A DNA stretch of 64,000 nt from Planctomyces sp. (GTDB lineage: Bacteria > Planctomycetota > Planctomycetia > Planctomycetales > Planctomycetaceae), in NCBI GenBank assembly GCA_019636235.1, contig JAHBXW010000002.1:124001-188000 (forward strand), given 5' to 3'. The first letter of the stretch is position 1. Every line of letters starts with the position of its first letter. Made by a program: the position numbers and the translations under genes. Positions 1-8,635 of this stretch are shown here, piece by piece. The notes under the pieces were generated by a model. The model was not told where the DNA came from. It did not search any database and worked only from the letters and a program-made list of their open reading frames with translations.

Positions 1-115
1 GCATGACAGCCGCGTTTTCGAGTTCGGGGATCGAATCATTTCCATGTCGGACGGGGCCATCGAGCGGATTGAAACTCCGGCGGCCTCGATGTCGGGTCGG
101 GAGAGCGGAACATGA
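1..115 (+). CDS. ABC exporter ATP-binding protein, C-terminal fragment
   Basis: Only the last 37 residues are in the window, read in the frame starting at base 2. They begin with HDSRVFEFGDRI and SMSDGAIE, which is what follows the H-loop histidine of ABC ATPases. The stop TGA at 113-115 overlaps the ATG of the next gene (ATGA), so the two are translationally coupled. Its partner is a HlyD/DevB-type adaptor, which suggests a DevA-like ATPase of a three-part exporter (inference). The permease is presumably upstream, outside the window. Confidence 0.8.
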   Translation, partial: HDSRVFEFGDRIISMSDGAIERIETPAASMSGRESGT

Positions 116-1224
116 TCCGCCAGATGCTGTTGCCAATCGTCGCGCTGGGTTTGCTGGCGTTCGCGGTCCTGCATGTGGTCCGCGCACAGCAGCCGGCGCC
201 CCCCGTGTCGCCGCCGATCGAGCCGCCGCGGGCGCCTTACCGTCGGACGGTCGCCGGCGCGGGGATTGTCGAAGCGCGGACGGAGAACATCTCGGTCGGC
301 TCGCAGTTGCCGGGGATCGTCGTGGACGTGGACGTCGTCGTCGGCGCGCAGGTCGAGGCCGGAGCGCCGCTGTTCCGGCTGGACGACCGGCAGACCCGCG
401 CGGACTTGAAGGCCCGGCAGGCGAACCTGGCCGCGGCCCGGGCGGAACTCGCCAAGCTGGACAGCCTCCCGCGTCCCGAGGAGCTGCCGGCGGCGGAGGC
501 CCGCATTCGCGAAGCCGACGCGAATCTTGTCGAACAGAAGTCAAACTACGAACGCGTGCAGCGGCTCGATGCCGAGAAAGCGGCGACGGCTCAGGAAGTC
601 GTCCGCCGCCGGCAGGCGATGTTGATCGCCGAACATCTCCTGGCCCGCTCGCGCGCGGATTACGACCTGCTGATCGCCGGCGCCTGGGAGCCGGACAAGC
701 TGCTGGCCCGCGCCAAGATCGAGCAGGCGGAGGCGGAAGTGGTGCAGGTCGAGACGCAGCTCGCGCGGTTGCAGGTTCAGGCGCCGGTGGCGGGGGAGGT
801 GCTGCAGGTGAACGTGCGTCCCGGGGAGTTCGTCGGCGCGCCCCCGGGTCAGCCGCTGATTGTCCTGGGCAACGTGAACACGCTGCATGTGCGGGTGGAC
901 ATCGATGAGTACGACATTCCGCGGTTTCGGCCGGGAGCGCCGGCGACGGCGACGCTGCGCGGCGATCCCACGGTGAAGTTCAACCTGACGTTCCGGCGCG
1001 TCGAGCCTTATGTGGTTCCCAAGCGATCGCTGACCGGCGACAACACCGAGCGGGTCGACACCCGGGTGCTGCAGGTGATTTATGAGATCGAGCCGGGGCC
1101 GATCCGGCTGTACGTGGGGCAGCAACTGGACGCGTTCGTGGACGCCGAGCCGGCCGATCCGCCTGTTCCGGCGTCGACGGGTCCGCCGCCGCTGACGTCC
1201 GCGAAGAGCCGGACTCCACGCTGA
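112..1224 (+). CDS. HlyD/DevB-type membrane fusion protein of an ABC exporter
   Basis: This 370-residue periplasmic adaptor links an inner-membrane ABC transporter to the envelope. Residues 1-25 form an N-terminal membrane anchor or signal. The first half of a barrel-sandwich (lipoyl-like) domain lies around 48-90 (VGAQVEAGAPLF). A long Ala/Glu/Arg-rich coiled coil follows to about 215. The second barrel half is near 222-250 (VQAPVAGEVLQV), and a beta-barrel domain and Pro-rich tail complete the protein. It begins four bases inside the upstream ATPase gene, so both belong to one operon. The substrate cannot be read from the sequence. The family call is firm; the DevB subgroup is inferred from the ATPase partner. 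Confidence 0.85.
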   Translation: MIRQMLLPIVALGLLAFAVLHVVRAQQPAPPVSPPIEPPRAPYRRTVAGAGIVEARTENISVGSQLPGIVVDVDVVVGAQVEAGAPLFRLDDRQTRADLKARQANLAAARAELAKLDSLPRPEELPAAEARIREADANLVEQKSNYERVQRLDAEKAATAQEVVRRRQAMLIAEHLLARSRADYDLLIAGAWEPDKLLARAKIEQAEAEVVQVETQLARLQVQAPVAGEVLQVNVRPGEFVGAPPGQPLIVLGNVNTLHVRVDIDEYDIPRFRPGAPATATLRGDPTVKFNLTFRRVEPYVVPKRSLTGDNTERVDTRVLQVIYEIEPGPIRLYVGQQLDAFVDAEPADPPVPASTGPPPLTSAKSRTPR

Positions 1225-1597
1225 GCTGAAGCTGCGGCGGGGCATCGCCGGACCGGCTTTCGAAGGCGTCCATGGGGCGGCCTGTCGGAGAAGCGGCGAC
1301 GGCGACGGCATTTTGCCGGAATTTCTTGCGGATCCGCGCAGCGGGCCGTGGCGAGGGGGCGATGCCGCGCGTCAATTCTCCCCGAGCGGACGGCCATGGC
1401 GGGTCGCGGAGCCCGGCTGGCGCCCGGGAGGGGCCGGCGGACCTGACGGCCGATCCGGAGGCCGAAACCGGCAAACCGGCCGGGCAGATGTCGGGCTCAG
1501 TATGGACTTTGCCGCCGATCGCCTATCATCCCGTGCGATTTTTCCAGCCGAGGACCCATGACGTCCTCACCCCTGAGGACAGCAGGAGACGTTCGGG
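1225..1597. other. intergenic region before the acyl carrier protein gene
   Basis: About 370 bases separate the HlyD-type gene from the acyl carrier protein gene. Only short, low-quality frames are present on either strand. A purine-rich AGGAG near 1583 serves as the ribosome binding site of the next gene. I see no convincing promoter, hairpin or RNA gene. Confidence 0.5.
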
Positions 1598-1861
1598 ATG
1601 GCGCCGGGTGATATTCGTCAAGTGATTCTCAACATTCTCGAGCGAATCGCCCCCGACGAAGATTTGTCGAATCTGAATGACGGCGTCCCGTTCCGCGAGC
1701 AGATGGAACTGGACAGCATGGACTTCCTCGACATCGTCATGGAGCTGCGGAAGCAGTACCGGATCCAGATTCCCGAAGCGGACTACCCTCAACTGGGGAC
1801 AATGGACAGCACGGTGGCGTATCTGACGCCGCTGCTGAAGGACGCTTCCGCGCCGGCCTGA
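1598..1861 (+). CDS. acyl carrier protein
   Basis: This is an 87-residue four-helix acyl carrier protein. The phosphopantetheine attachment site is Ser40 in the ELDSMDF motif, which matches the DSL/DSM signature of the family. The protein is acidic and of normal ACP length. The ATG is preceded by AGGAG about ten bases upstream. No fatty-acid or polyketide genes flank it, so it is probably not the housekeeping AcpP. A dedicated role, such as carrying an acyl or aminoacyl group for a specialised pathway, is likely but cannot be assigned. A similar stand-alone ACP could serve lipid or peptidoglycan-associated acylation (speculation). Confidence 0.88.
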   Translation: MAPGDIRQVILNILERIAPDEDLSNLNDGVPFREQMELDSMDFLDIVMELRKQYRIQIPEADYPQLGTMDSTVAYLTPLLKDASAPA

Positions 1862-1999
1862 GCCGGGCCCGGCCCCTTGCCCGGCCCCTCAGCCGTTCCT
1901 GCCGATCGCGTCGCATTCCGCGCACTTCCCTTTGGCCCTCGCGGGCCGTCCCGGATAGGATGTCCTATCGGGCAACGCATCGGGTGTGGCGCAGAGATC

Positions 2000-2839
2000 A
2001 TGGACCTGATCAGTCAGTTCACTGAAGACGCCGAGTTCTCCAAACTCCTGGGGTTTCAGAGCGGCGTCGACCTCACCTGCGCGGCGCTGGAACTGGCCCG
2101 GGATTGCGACCCGCGGCTGGAGTTCGCCCCCACGCTGGCGGCCCTGGACGACATCGCCGAGCGGCTTCGCCCCGCGGTGACGCGGCTTCGCTCGGACGTC
2201 GACGCGCTCCGCAAAATGTGCGATGCGCTCGCCGAGGAATTCGACTTCGGCGGCGACTCGGCGTGCTTCGAACGCGCCGACAGCAGCTACCTGAACCGCG
2301 TCGTGGAGACGGGCCGCGGAATCCCGATTTCGCTGTCGCTGGTGTACGTCGCCGTCGGCGAACGACTGGGGCTGCCGCTCAGCGGAGTGGCGACCCCCGC
2401 GCACTTTTTATGCCGGTTTGACGGTCTCGCCGGTCCGCTGTTCGTCGACGCCTTCCGCCACGGCCGCGTCCTGGATCCCGCGGAGTGCATCGACTGGATC
2501 AGCGACGTGTCAGGGCTGCCGGTCGCGGCCGTCCGTCCGTCGCTCGAACCGGCGGCGCCCCGGACGATCATCACCCGGATGCTGAACAATCTGAAAGCCC
2601 TGCATTTGCGGCAGGCCGACTGGCGGGCCGCGGAGTCGGTGCTGCAGCGGCTGTTGGCTTTGCGGCCCGGATCGTTCTGCGATCGCCGCGATCTGGCGGC
2701 GGTGTCGCTGATGCTCGAGCGTCCCGGGCGGGTGCTGGACTTGTTCGAGTCGTTCTCGAACTACGCCTCGGATGAGGAACGGGAGTCCGCATGCGAGATG
2801 CTGAGCGCGGCGCGACAGTTGATCATCGCCTGGAACTGA
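2000..2839 (+). CDS. SirB1-family transglutaminase-like/TPR protein
   Basis: The 279-residue product matches the SirB1 family: an N-terminal helical region, then the core YLNRVVETGRGIPISLSLVY and GVATPAHFLCRF, where the family shows its transglutaminase-like fold. A C-terminal helical TPR-like part follows (about 200-279). Family members have no proven enzymatic activity; some sit near regulatory or deacetylase genes. I chose the ATG at 2000 (MDLISQF) because an upstream TTG in the same frame would add a low-complexity Pro/Arg leader with no ribosome binding site. The 3' end overlaps the following deacetylase gene by 49 bases, implying coupled expression. Confidence 0.8.
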   Translation: MDLISQFTEDAEFSKLLGFQSGVDLTCAALELARDCDPRLEFAPTLAALDDIAERLRPAVTRLRSDVDALRKMCDALAEEFDFGGDSACFERADSSYLNRVVETGRGIPISLSLVYVAVGERLGLPLSGVATPAHFLCRFDGLAGPLFVDAFRHGRVLDPAECIDWISDVSGLPVAAVRPSLEPAAPRTIITRMLNNLKALHLRQADWRAAESVLQRLLALRPGSFCDRRDLAAVSLMLERPGRVLDLFESFSNYASDEERESACEMLSAARQLIIAWN

Positions 2840-3564
2840 ATTCGGGGGGCGCCGCGGGCGCGGAGAGCGCGATCCCCCAGGCGGCGGCCTGGCGGCGCGT
2901 GCTGCGGCATCGGCTGTCGCATGTCTGGCCGCGGGCGGCGAGCTGGTGGGTGCCCGACCTGTGGATTCAACTGCCCCGGCACGTCGCGCCCGCGGGCGAT
3001 CGCGTCGCCGCGCTGACGTTCGACGACGGACCGACGGCAGCGGGAACCGGGCGGCTGCTGGAGGTTCTCGCGCGCTGGAACGTGCCGGCGACCTTCTTTC
3101 TGCTGGGAGAGAACATCGTCCGCTTTCCAAAAGAGGCGCGGGCGATCCTCGACGCGGGGCACGCCGTCGGCAATCACTTCCGGACGCACCTCGACTGCTG
3201 GGGCGCGCCGCGGCGGGCCGTGGTCCGCGAAGTCACGGAAGGGGGCCGCATCCAGGAACAGGTCCTCGGCCGAATCCCGCCGTGGTGCCGTCCGCCCTAC
3301 GGCCGACTGACGCACACGATCGTCAAATGGAGCCGCGTGCACCGGCAGCAGATCGTCCTGTGGGACGTCTTTCCGCCTGACTCGCTGGAACAGACGCCGC
3401 CGCGGACCGTCGAAGACATGCTGCTGACACGGCTGCGGCCCCGGTCGATCGCCTGCCTGCACGACAACGAGGTATCACAGGAGCGCACGCCCGCGGCGCT
3501 GAACTCCGCCCTGCCGAAACTGATCGACGCCGGCTGGCGGTTCGTGACGCTCCCGCCGCCATAG
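2791..3564 (+). CDS. polysaccharide deacetylase (NodB/CE4 family)
   Basis: This 257-residue protein carries the NodB homology motifs in order: TFDDGP at 76-81 (metal and catalytic Asp), H129-x3-H133 (metal ligands), RPPYG at 167-171, and LHDN near 227. CE4 enzymes remove N- or O-acetyl groups from peptidoglycan, chitin-like or exopolysaccharide chains; the substrate here is unknown. The first 70 residues are Ala/Arg-rich with no clear signal peptide. The ATG at 2791 lies inside the end of the SirB1-type gene and is preceded by GAGGAACGGGAG, a good ribosome binding site, so the overlap looks real. Confidence 0.87.
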   Translation: MRDAERGATVDHRLELNSGGAAGAESAIPQAAAWRRVLRHRLSHVWPRAASWWVPDLWIQLPRHVAPAGDRVAALTFDDGPTAAGTGRLLEVLARWNVPATFFLLGENIVRFPKEARAILDAGHAVGNHFRTHLDCWGAPRRAVVREVTEGGRIQEQVLGRIPPWCRPPYGRLTHTIVKWSRVHRQQIVLWDVFPPDSLEQTPPRTVEDMLLTRLRPRSIACLHDNEVSQERTPAALNSALPKLIDAGWRFVTLPPP

Positions 3565-3615
3565 GGAAGCTATGCAGCTGCGGGGGCTGTCGCTCGTTGC
3601 GGTCCCGCCGGACGT

Positions 3616-4824
3616 TCACGCGCCGGTTCGTGCCCGCCAGTCGCACAGCGCTGCGATCAGCCGGTCGATCTGATCCGGCGTGTGGTAGAGGTGGCACGAG
3701 ACGCGGACATGGGCGTCGCCTCCCCACTCGACGATCGGGATTTCAATCTTCGAATCCGTGGCCAGCGACAACTGCAGCGGATGCGGCTGGCCGGCGTGAC
3801 CGGACCGTTCGACCAGCCAGGGCAGACGGAGCGTCGCCATCGAGCCGTACCAGTCCGGGCTGTCGGGCGTCAGCGGCTCGGCGTCGAGTTCGCTGATGAG
3901 CCGGTTCCGCGCGGCGCGGGCCATCTCGTGAGTGAGTTCGCGGAACCGACCGTGGCCAAATGCTTCGAGGAACTCGATCGCAGCGGGGATGGCCAGCGCC
4001 GCCGCCGGCTGGTAGGTCCCGAACCAGTGAAACTCGTCCTTCCAGGTCGACGGCCGCCCGCACAGGCTGCGTCCCCAGCTCAGGATGGGCGGCCGCAACT
4101 CGGCCTTGGCGCCCCCGCGCACGTACAGAAATCCGCTGCCGAACGGGGCGCTCAGCCACTTGTGGCAACTCGCGCAGTAGTAATCGCAGCCCAACTCCCG
4201 CAGCGCCACGGGACGCATGGCGATGGCGTGCGGGCCATCGATGGAGACGGGGATGCCCAGGTCGCGGGCCCGGCGACAGATCGCCTCCACCGGCAGCACG
4301 ACGGCCGTAGGCGACGTGATGTGGCTGACGACGATCATCCGCGTCCGCGGCGTGACGTCCGCGAACAGACGGTCGACAATCTCCTCCGGCGAGGTCAGCG
4401 GCCGCGGGAACCGCGCGGCGACGACTTTCGCGCCGGTCTCGTCGCACCGCCGCCGCCAGATCCGCAGCACCGCCCCATACTCGTGATCGTTCAGCAACAC
4501 TTCGTCGCCGGCCGTCAGCGCGAGGCTGTCGGCGACAATGTTCATGCCGACCGTCGCGTTCGGGACAAACGCCAGGTCGCCCCCGCGGCAACCGACAAAA
4601 CGGGCCAGCCGTTCCGCCGCGTCGTCGAGCAGTCCGTCGAGGCGACGGACGAAGAACTCCATGGGATTCCGCTGCAGCTCAGCCGTCCAGCGGGCCTGGG
4701 CTTCAAGGACGGGCAGAGGGGCGGGACCAAACGACCCGTGATTGAGGTAATCGATGCCATCGGCGAGCGGCCACTGGGCGCGGGCCGCTTCCAGGCGGCG
4801 AACATCATCCGGGAGCATCGTCAC
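3616..4824 (-). CDS. class V aminotransferase-fold PLP enzyme, isopenicillin-N epimerase-like
   Basis: The 402-residue protein has the fold-type I PLP pattern: an early YLNHGSFGP segment, SIDGPHA with the PLP-binding Asp at 196, and SCHKWLSAPFGSGFL with the Schiff-base Lys at 222. The SFGP and SCHKWL motifs are typical of the CefD (isopenicillin N epimerase)-like branch rather than SufS. Such homologs are widespread in bacteria without beta-lactam pathways, and their reactions are mostly unknown (racemase, lyase or epimerase). It stands alone, convergent with the deacetylase gene and upstream of a divergent-function secreted protein gene on the same strand. Confidence 0.82.
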   Translation of the reverse strand: MTMLPDDVRRLEAARAQWPLADGIDYLNHGSFGPAPLPVLEAQARWTAELQRNPMEFFVRRLDGLLDDAAERLARFVGCRGGDLAFVPNATVGMNIVADSLALTAGDEVLLNDHEYGAVLRIWRRRCDETGAKVVAARFPRPLTSPEEIVDRLFADVTPRTRMIVVSHITSPTAVVLPVEAICRRARDLGIPVSIDGPHAIAMRPVALRELGCDYYCASCHKWLSAPFGSGFLYVRGGAKAELRPPILSWGRSLCGRPSTWKDEFHWFGTYQPAAALAIPAAIEFLEAFGHGRFRELTHEMARAARNRLISELDAEPLTPDSPDWYGSMATLRLPWLVERSGHAGQPHPLQLSLATDSKIEIPIVEWGGDAHVRVSCHLYHTPDQIDRLIAALCDWRARTGA

Positions 4825-4858
4825 GACATCCTGTCCGGGGCGGGCTGACAGCGGCCGT

Positions 4859-5905
4859 TCAGCGGGGAGGCGCTTCGCGCTCCGCCAGCCGCTTCAGATA
4901 CTCTTCGACCGCCAGCCGGTAGTGCCCCGGGAAATTCCGCTCGATCATATTTTTGGCCGGCGCCTGCGACTTCTCGGGCAGGTTGCCCCAGTTGTCCTTG
5001 CGACCGATGTCGCGGCGATCCGTCAGGCCCCGTCCCTTGAGGCCGCCCAGGTAGGTGTCGGGTGCGGCGCTGTTGGGCTGCGGATTCGCCTGGCCCGGCT
5101 GCAGGCTGCCGCCCCCGCCGCCGCCGCCGGACTGTTCGTCTTCTTTCTGCTGAATGATCTCGTCGAGAGTGGCGATGATCTGATCCTCGACCCGCTGGAC
5201 GCGCTCGCCCGCGCGGCCGAGGGCCAGTCGCCGGCGAACGTCCGACATCTGCCGCGCGACTTCGCCCAGCGACTTCTCCTCCAGACCCGACAGATCGGTC
5301 TGCATCAACTCGCCGACCGCTCGGTAGCGATTCGGCACGCCCGTCGTGTGGTCCAGCAGCTTCGCCAGCGTCTTCAGCCCATCGTCCTTCAGGAGCAGGG
5401 CGTGCTCGCAGACGGCGCGATGAAACAGCAGCGCCGCGGGGTCCGCGACGTGCTGCGGCTCGATCTGCCGGTAGATGTCGAGCGCTTCCTCATACAGCGT
5501 GGCGGTGCTTAGAAAGCGCGCATAGAACGCCCGGACATTGTTCGAGAACAGCGGGTCATCCCCGTGCGACGTGAGTGCGCGAAACTCGCGGAGATCGCTC
5601 GTCGGACGGTCGCCCAGCCGGCAGGCTTCCACCAGCTCGCGGACGTCGGCGTCGGCCAGGTACAGCGTGCGGAGCAGGGCGTCGGAACGCTCGGCGGGCG
5701 TCGGCATCCGGTCGCCGAAGTCCCACAGGGCGCTGACCGCCCGCTCGAGATCGGGATCGGCTGCCAGCCGCGGCTTCAACCAGGCGTCGACCTGGGCGCG
5801 CAATGCGTCAGCCGGGGGGGCTGTCAGCACGTCCTGAATCGCGAATCCCTGCGTCGTGAACCCCAACGCCAGCAAGAGCGCTGCGGTTTTCAGAACGTCG
5901 TGCAT
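4859..5905 (-). CDS. secreted protein of unknown function with TPR-like helices
   Basis: I do not recognise a named family. The start is set at 5905 because AGAAGGAG lies nine bases upstream and the product then begins with a clear signal peptide (MHDVLKTAALLLALGFTTQG, cleavage near AFA). The mature 330 or so residues are helical, with one region resembling a tetratricopeptide pair (YARFLSTATLYEEALDIYRQ). A Gly run of about eight residues and a Pro/Asn-rich linker lie near 265-290, followed by a charged C-terminal module (NMIERNFPGHYRLAVEEYLKR). The closing ERNFPGHYR...YLKRLAE segment recurs in planctomycete secreted proteins as I recall them. A periplasmic role is inferred only from the signal peptide. 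Confidence 0.72.
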   Translation of the reverse strand: MHDVLKTAALLLALGFTTQGFAIQDVLTAPPADALRAQVDAWLKPRLAADPDLERAVSALWDFGDRMPTPAERSDALLRTLYLADADVRELVEACRLGDRPTSDLREFRALTSHGDDPLFSNNVRAFYARFLSTATLYEEALDIYRQIEPQHVADPAALLFHRAVCEHALLLKDDGLKTLAKLLDHTTGVPNRYRAVGELMQTDLSGLEEKSLGEVARQMSDVRRRLALGRAGERVQRVEDQIIATLDEIIQQKEDEQSGGGGGGGSLQPGQANPQPNSAAPDTYLGGLKGRGLTDRRDIGRKDNWGNLPEKSQAPAKNMIERNFPGHYRLAVEEYLKRLAEREAPPR

Positions 5906-6169
5906 GGTGAAGGCGACTCCTTCTGGGGAACGCCGGCGACCCCCGGATGGAGTCCGCACAAGCTTTGAATGTTACGTTGCAAACGGTGTTCCGGCTAGAA
6001 CAATCGAAGCGCGGCCGGGGGGAATGGAGCGAAACGCAGCACTCGCCGCGGGCCGGGCGGCGACTGCTCTTGACCATTTCTGCCGGTCGCCGGAGATTTC
6101 CCGCGCCGGCTCGGGGCGCCGACTCACGTTCCGCTCGCGACCGCCGGACTGGTTCCAGGGAGGGAACGC

Positions 6170-6811
6170 ATGCTCCGCCGCTGCTCCGCCGTATTCGTGG
6201 CGCTGTATCTCGGCACGCTGGCCTATGGCCTCGTCTCGCACGCCGTGGGTTACAAGACCTACAGGCACTTGGGGATGTACTTCATCGTGTGGGACATGTA
6301 CTGCGGGTGGTCCGGCTGGGAGACGCGGACGCACCTTCTTGGCGAAGGGGAGAGCGGGACGTATTACGAACTCGATCCCCCTCCCTGGGGCGACATCTGC
6401 GTGTTCGGCGACACCGGGCGCCGGCACTACGACGCGACCGGGATGCACGCGCTGCGACTGGCGCAGAACACCGTCGCGCACACGGAACACGAACCGATCG
6501 TGCGCTACCTGGTGATCGAGGAGGCGTGGGCCAAGAAGTACAACCTCCCGGACGAGCTGTGGGCGCTGCGCTACGAAGCGCCCCGCGAGTTCCGGTCGTA
6601 TCACCGCATTCGCGCGGCATTCGACGCCGACGGCGAGCTGACGCTGGGCGCGCCCGGCTGGCATGCGTGGCTGGCGACGCAGGCGGTGGGCAACAACCCG
6701 CGGCTGCGAAAGGACGTGCAGCGCGGCACGCCGGTGTTCACGGCGGGAGACTTCGCCCGCGATCCCAGCGTGGTGATGCCGGTCGGGCATCAGACGTATT
6801 CGAGGGACTGA
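6170..6811 (+). CDS. membrane-anchored protein of unknown function, partner of the HTTM gene
   Basis: The 213-residue protein has one N-terminal hydrophobic helix (about 5-27) that may be an anchor or uncleaved signal, followed by an aromatic-rich soluble region (HLGMYFIVWDMYCGWSGWE, ICVFGDTGRRHYDATG). I know no family for it. A purine-rich GGGAGGGAACGC precedes the ATG. The gene lies 83 bases upstream of the HTTM-type gene on the same strand, and its late segment (WALRYEAPREFRSYHRI) looks like a folded domain rather than linker. Pairing with an HTTM protein suggests a joint membrane function; nothing more can be claimed. Confidence 0.7.
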   Translation: MLRRCSAVFVALYLGTLAYGLVSHAVGYKTYRHLGMYFIVWDMYCGWSGWETRTHLLGEGESGTYYELDPPPWGDICVFGDTGRRHYDATGMHALRLAQNTVAHTEHEPIVRYLVIEEAWAKKYNLPDELWALRYEAPREFRSYHRIRAAFDADGELTLGAPGWHAWLATQAVGNNPRLRKDVQRGTPVFTAGDFARDPSVVMPVGHQTYSRD

Positions 6812-6894
6812 TTGGCGACGGGGCGGCCGCGTCGCGCGGCTCGCACGCGGGGCAATCCCTCAATTTCCATCGGGCGAACGGACAGGAGTGGGCG

Positions 6895-8388
6895 ATGAGC
6901 AGGCCGATTGATGAGCGGGCGCCGGGAGTCTCGGCGAAGATTCGCGAGTTCTTCTTCGCGGAGGAGGTTCCCTGGTCGCTGGCGCTGTTGAGGATCTGCC
7001 TGCCTCTGGTGTTGCTGGTTCCGGTCCTGCAGCGCTGGCCGCACGTGCGGACGCTGTACTCGTCGGACGGCGCTCCCGCGCCGATGTGGATCAACTTCGG
7101 GCATCCGGACCTGCTGCCGATTCCTGGGCCGACGTTGGCCGTCGCGCTTTACGCGGCGCTGGTGTTCTGCCTGGTCGCGACATGCGTTGGCTGGCGGACT
7201 CGGCTGTCGCTGGCCGCGACCACGGCCCTGTACACGTACTTCACGCTGCTGGACGGCATCACGACGCTGACGAAATACACGGTCATCGCCTCGCACGTGC
7301 TGTTGCTGCTGACCTGTTCCGGCTGCGGGACGGTGTGGTCGGCGGACGCGCTGCTGGCGCGGGGCAGAGAGCCGCGCTGGCCCGGGCCGGCCGACGGCCC
7401 GAAGTGTCCGGTGTGGCCCCGCCGGCTGATCGCGATTCTCGTCGGCGTCGTCTATCTCGGCGCGGCGGCCACCAAGATGCATACCACCGGCTACTTCAGC
7501 GGCGATCAGATGGCGTTCTGGATGCAGACGAACCTCAACATGGCGAACCCGATCGGGGAACGGGTGAGCCTGTATCCGGCCTGGCTGGTCGTGGCCTCGT
7601 ACACGGTCATCATTTGGGAGATCGTGTTTCTGTTCCTGTGCTGGCGGGGCTGGGGCCGGACGATCTGCATCGCGCTAGGGTACATGTTTCACCTGATGAC
7701 AGGGATTCTGCTGGGGCTGGTGATCTTTCCGATCCTGTACATCACGCTGTACCTGGCGCTGTTCAACGAGTGGGACATTCGCCGACTTGGTCGTTGGCTG
7801 CGCCGCGGCGGACGGCGGTTCGTGGCGCTGGGGTCGGCGCTGCGGGTCATCGCCTGGCGGCCGGGTCTGCCGGCAATCCGGCCGATCCAGTCGCTGACGG
7901 CGTTCGGCACGCTGCTGGCCACGCTCGTTGTGGCGAACGTCGAAATCGAGCATCGCCGGGACGTGTACGGCGAACGGCGCCCGGAGGGACGACACGTGCT
8001 GCAGCCCATCGATCCGCAGCGGCTGGCGATGCTGCTCGATGAAGCGCAGGGACTGGATCCCGTGGACAAGATGTTTTCGTTCGACATCGGCACGGAACTG
8101 CTGGGCGAGGTTCTGATGGATCGCCGCCGCGAGTTCCTCCATGGGGAACGGGCCATCATTCAGTGCAGTTTGCAGCCGTCGCACGAAGACCTGTTCGTCG
8201 AGGTCCAGGTTCGGGACGGCGGCGACCGGATTGTGCAGCGGACCGGCAACGTGATTCCCCGCGAGAACCTGCGGGGGAACCTGTTCTACACGCTCGACCG
8301 GTCGCTCGAGCCGGGGGAATACACGTTCGTGATGCGGATCGACGGCAAGGAAGTCGCCCGCAAGTCGATCCGGCTCCGCGAAGGGTGA
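6895..8388 (+). CDS. HTTM (vitamin-K gamma-carboxylase-like) integral membrane protein
   Basis: The 497-residue product has about eight hydrophobic helices between residues 22 and 300, beginning with EVPWSLALLRICLPLVLLV and including a TKYTVIASHVLLLLTCSG helix. These match the HTTM domain shared with vitamin-K-dependent gamma-carboxylases. The last 170 residues form a soluble beta-rich domain ending in YTFVMRIDGKEVARKSIRL, resembling an immunoglobulin-like fold. The open frame extends far upstream, but the ATG at 6895 has ACAGGAG seven bases before it, and the extension overlaps the previous gene in another frame. HTTM proteins in bacteria have no settled function; carboxylation is not implied. 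Confidence 0.8.
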   Translation: MSRPIDERAPGVSAKIREFFFAEEVPWSLALLRICLPLVLLVPVLQRWPHVRTLYSSDGAPAPMWINFGHPDLLPIPGPTLAVALYAALVFCLVATCVGWRTRLSLAATTALYTYFTLLDGITTLTKYTVIASHVLLLLTCSGCGTVWSADALLARGREPRWPGPADGPKCPVWPRRLIAILVGVVYLGAAATKMHTTGYFSGDQMAFWMQTNLNMANPIGERVSLYPAWLVVASYTVIIWEIVFLFLCWRGWGRTICIALGYMFHLMTGILLGLVIFPILYITLYLALFNEWDIRRLGRWLRRGGRRFVALGSALRVIAWRPGLPAIRPIQSLTAFGTLLATLVVANVEIEHRRDVYGERRPEGRHVLQPIDPQRLAMLLDEAQGLDPVDKMFSFDIGTELLGEVLMDRRREFLHGERAIIQCSLQPSHEDLFVEVQVRDGGDRIVQRTGNVIPRENLRGNLFYTLDRSLEPGEYTFVMRIDGKEVARKSIRLREG

Positions 8389-8635
8389 GCGGCTGAGGGG
8401 GCGATCGCCGCGACGGACGATTGCGCTGCCGGAGAGTCGCGGCGTGCGGTGACGAGCGGCCAACCGGGCGATGTGCCAGAACGCTCGGGTTGGGGCCGAC
8501 GACCCGAACCATGGCCCGTCGGAACGAATGGTGGAATGAACCGCCGCGCAACTCCCCGCAACCATGATCGGCCGCCCGGATCATCCCTCAGGATGCGTCA
8601 GCGGCGCGATGCTCCGCCCAGCGTCCGGCTGGTGC

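Noticed and set aside
37-409. Alternative frames over the HlyD-type gene
   Set aside because: The HlyD frame has domain motifs and the ATGA overlap; the others are Arg-rich shadows.
1225-1597. Possible promoter pair in the gap before the acyl carrier protein gene
   Set aside because: The candidate -35 and -10 words are only nine bases apart, which does not fit a sigma-70 promoter.
5947-6894. In-frame extension of the HTTM gene upstream of 6895
   Set aside because: It overlaps the preceding membrane-protein gene in another frame, and a good ribosome binding site sits before the ATG at 6895.
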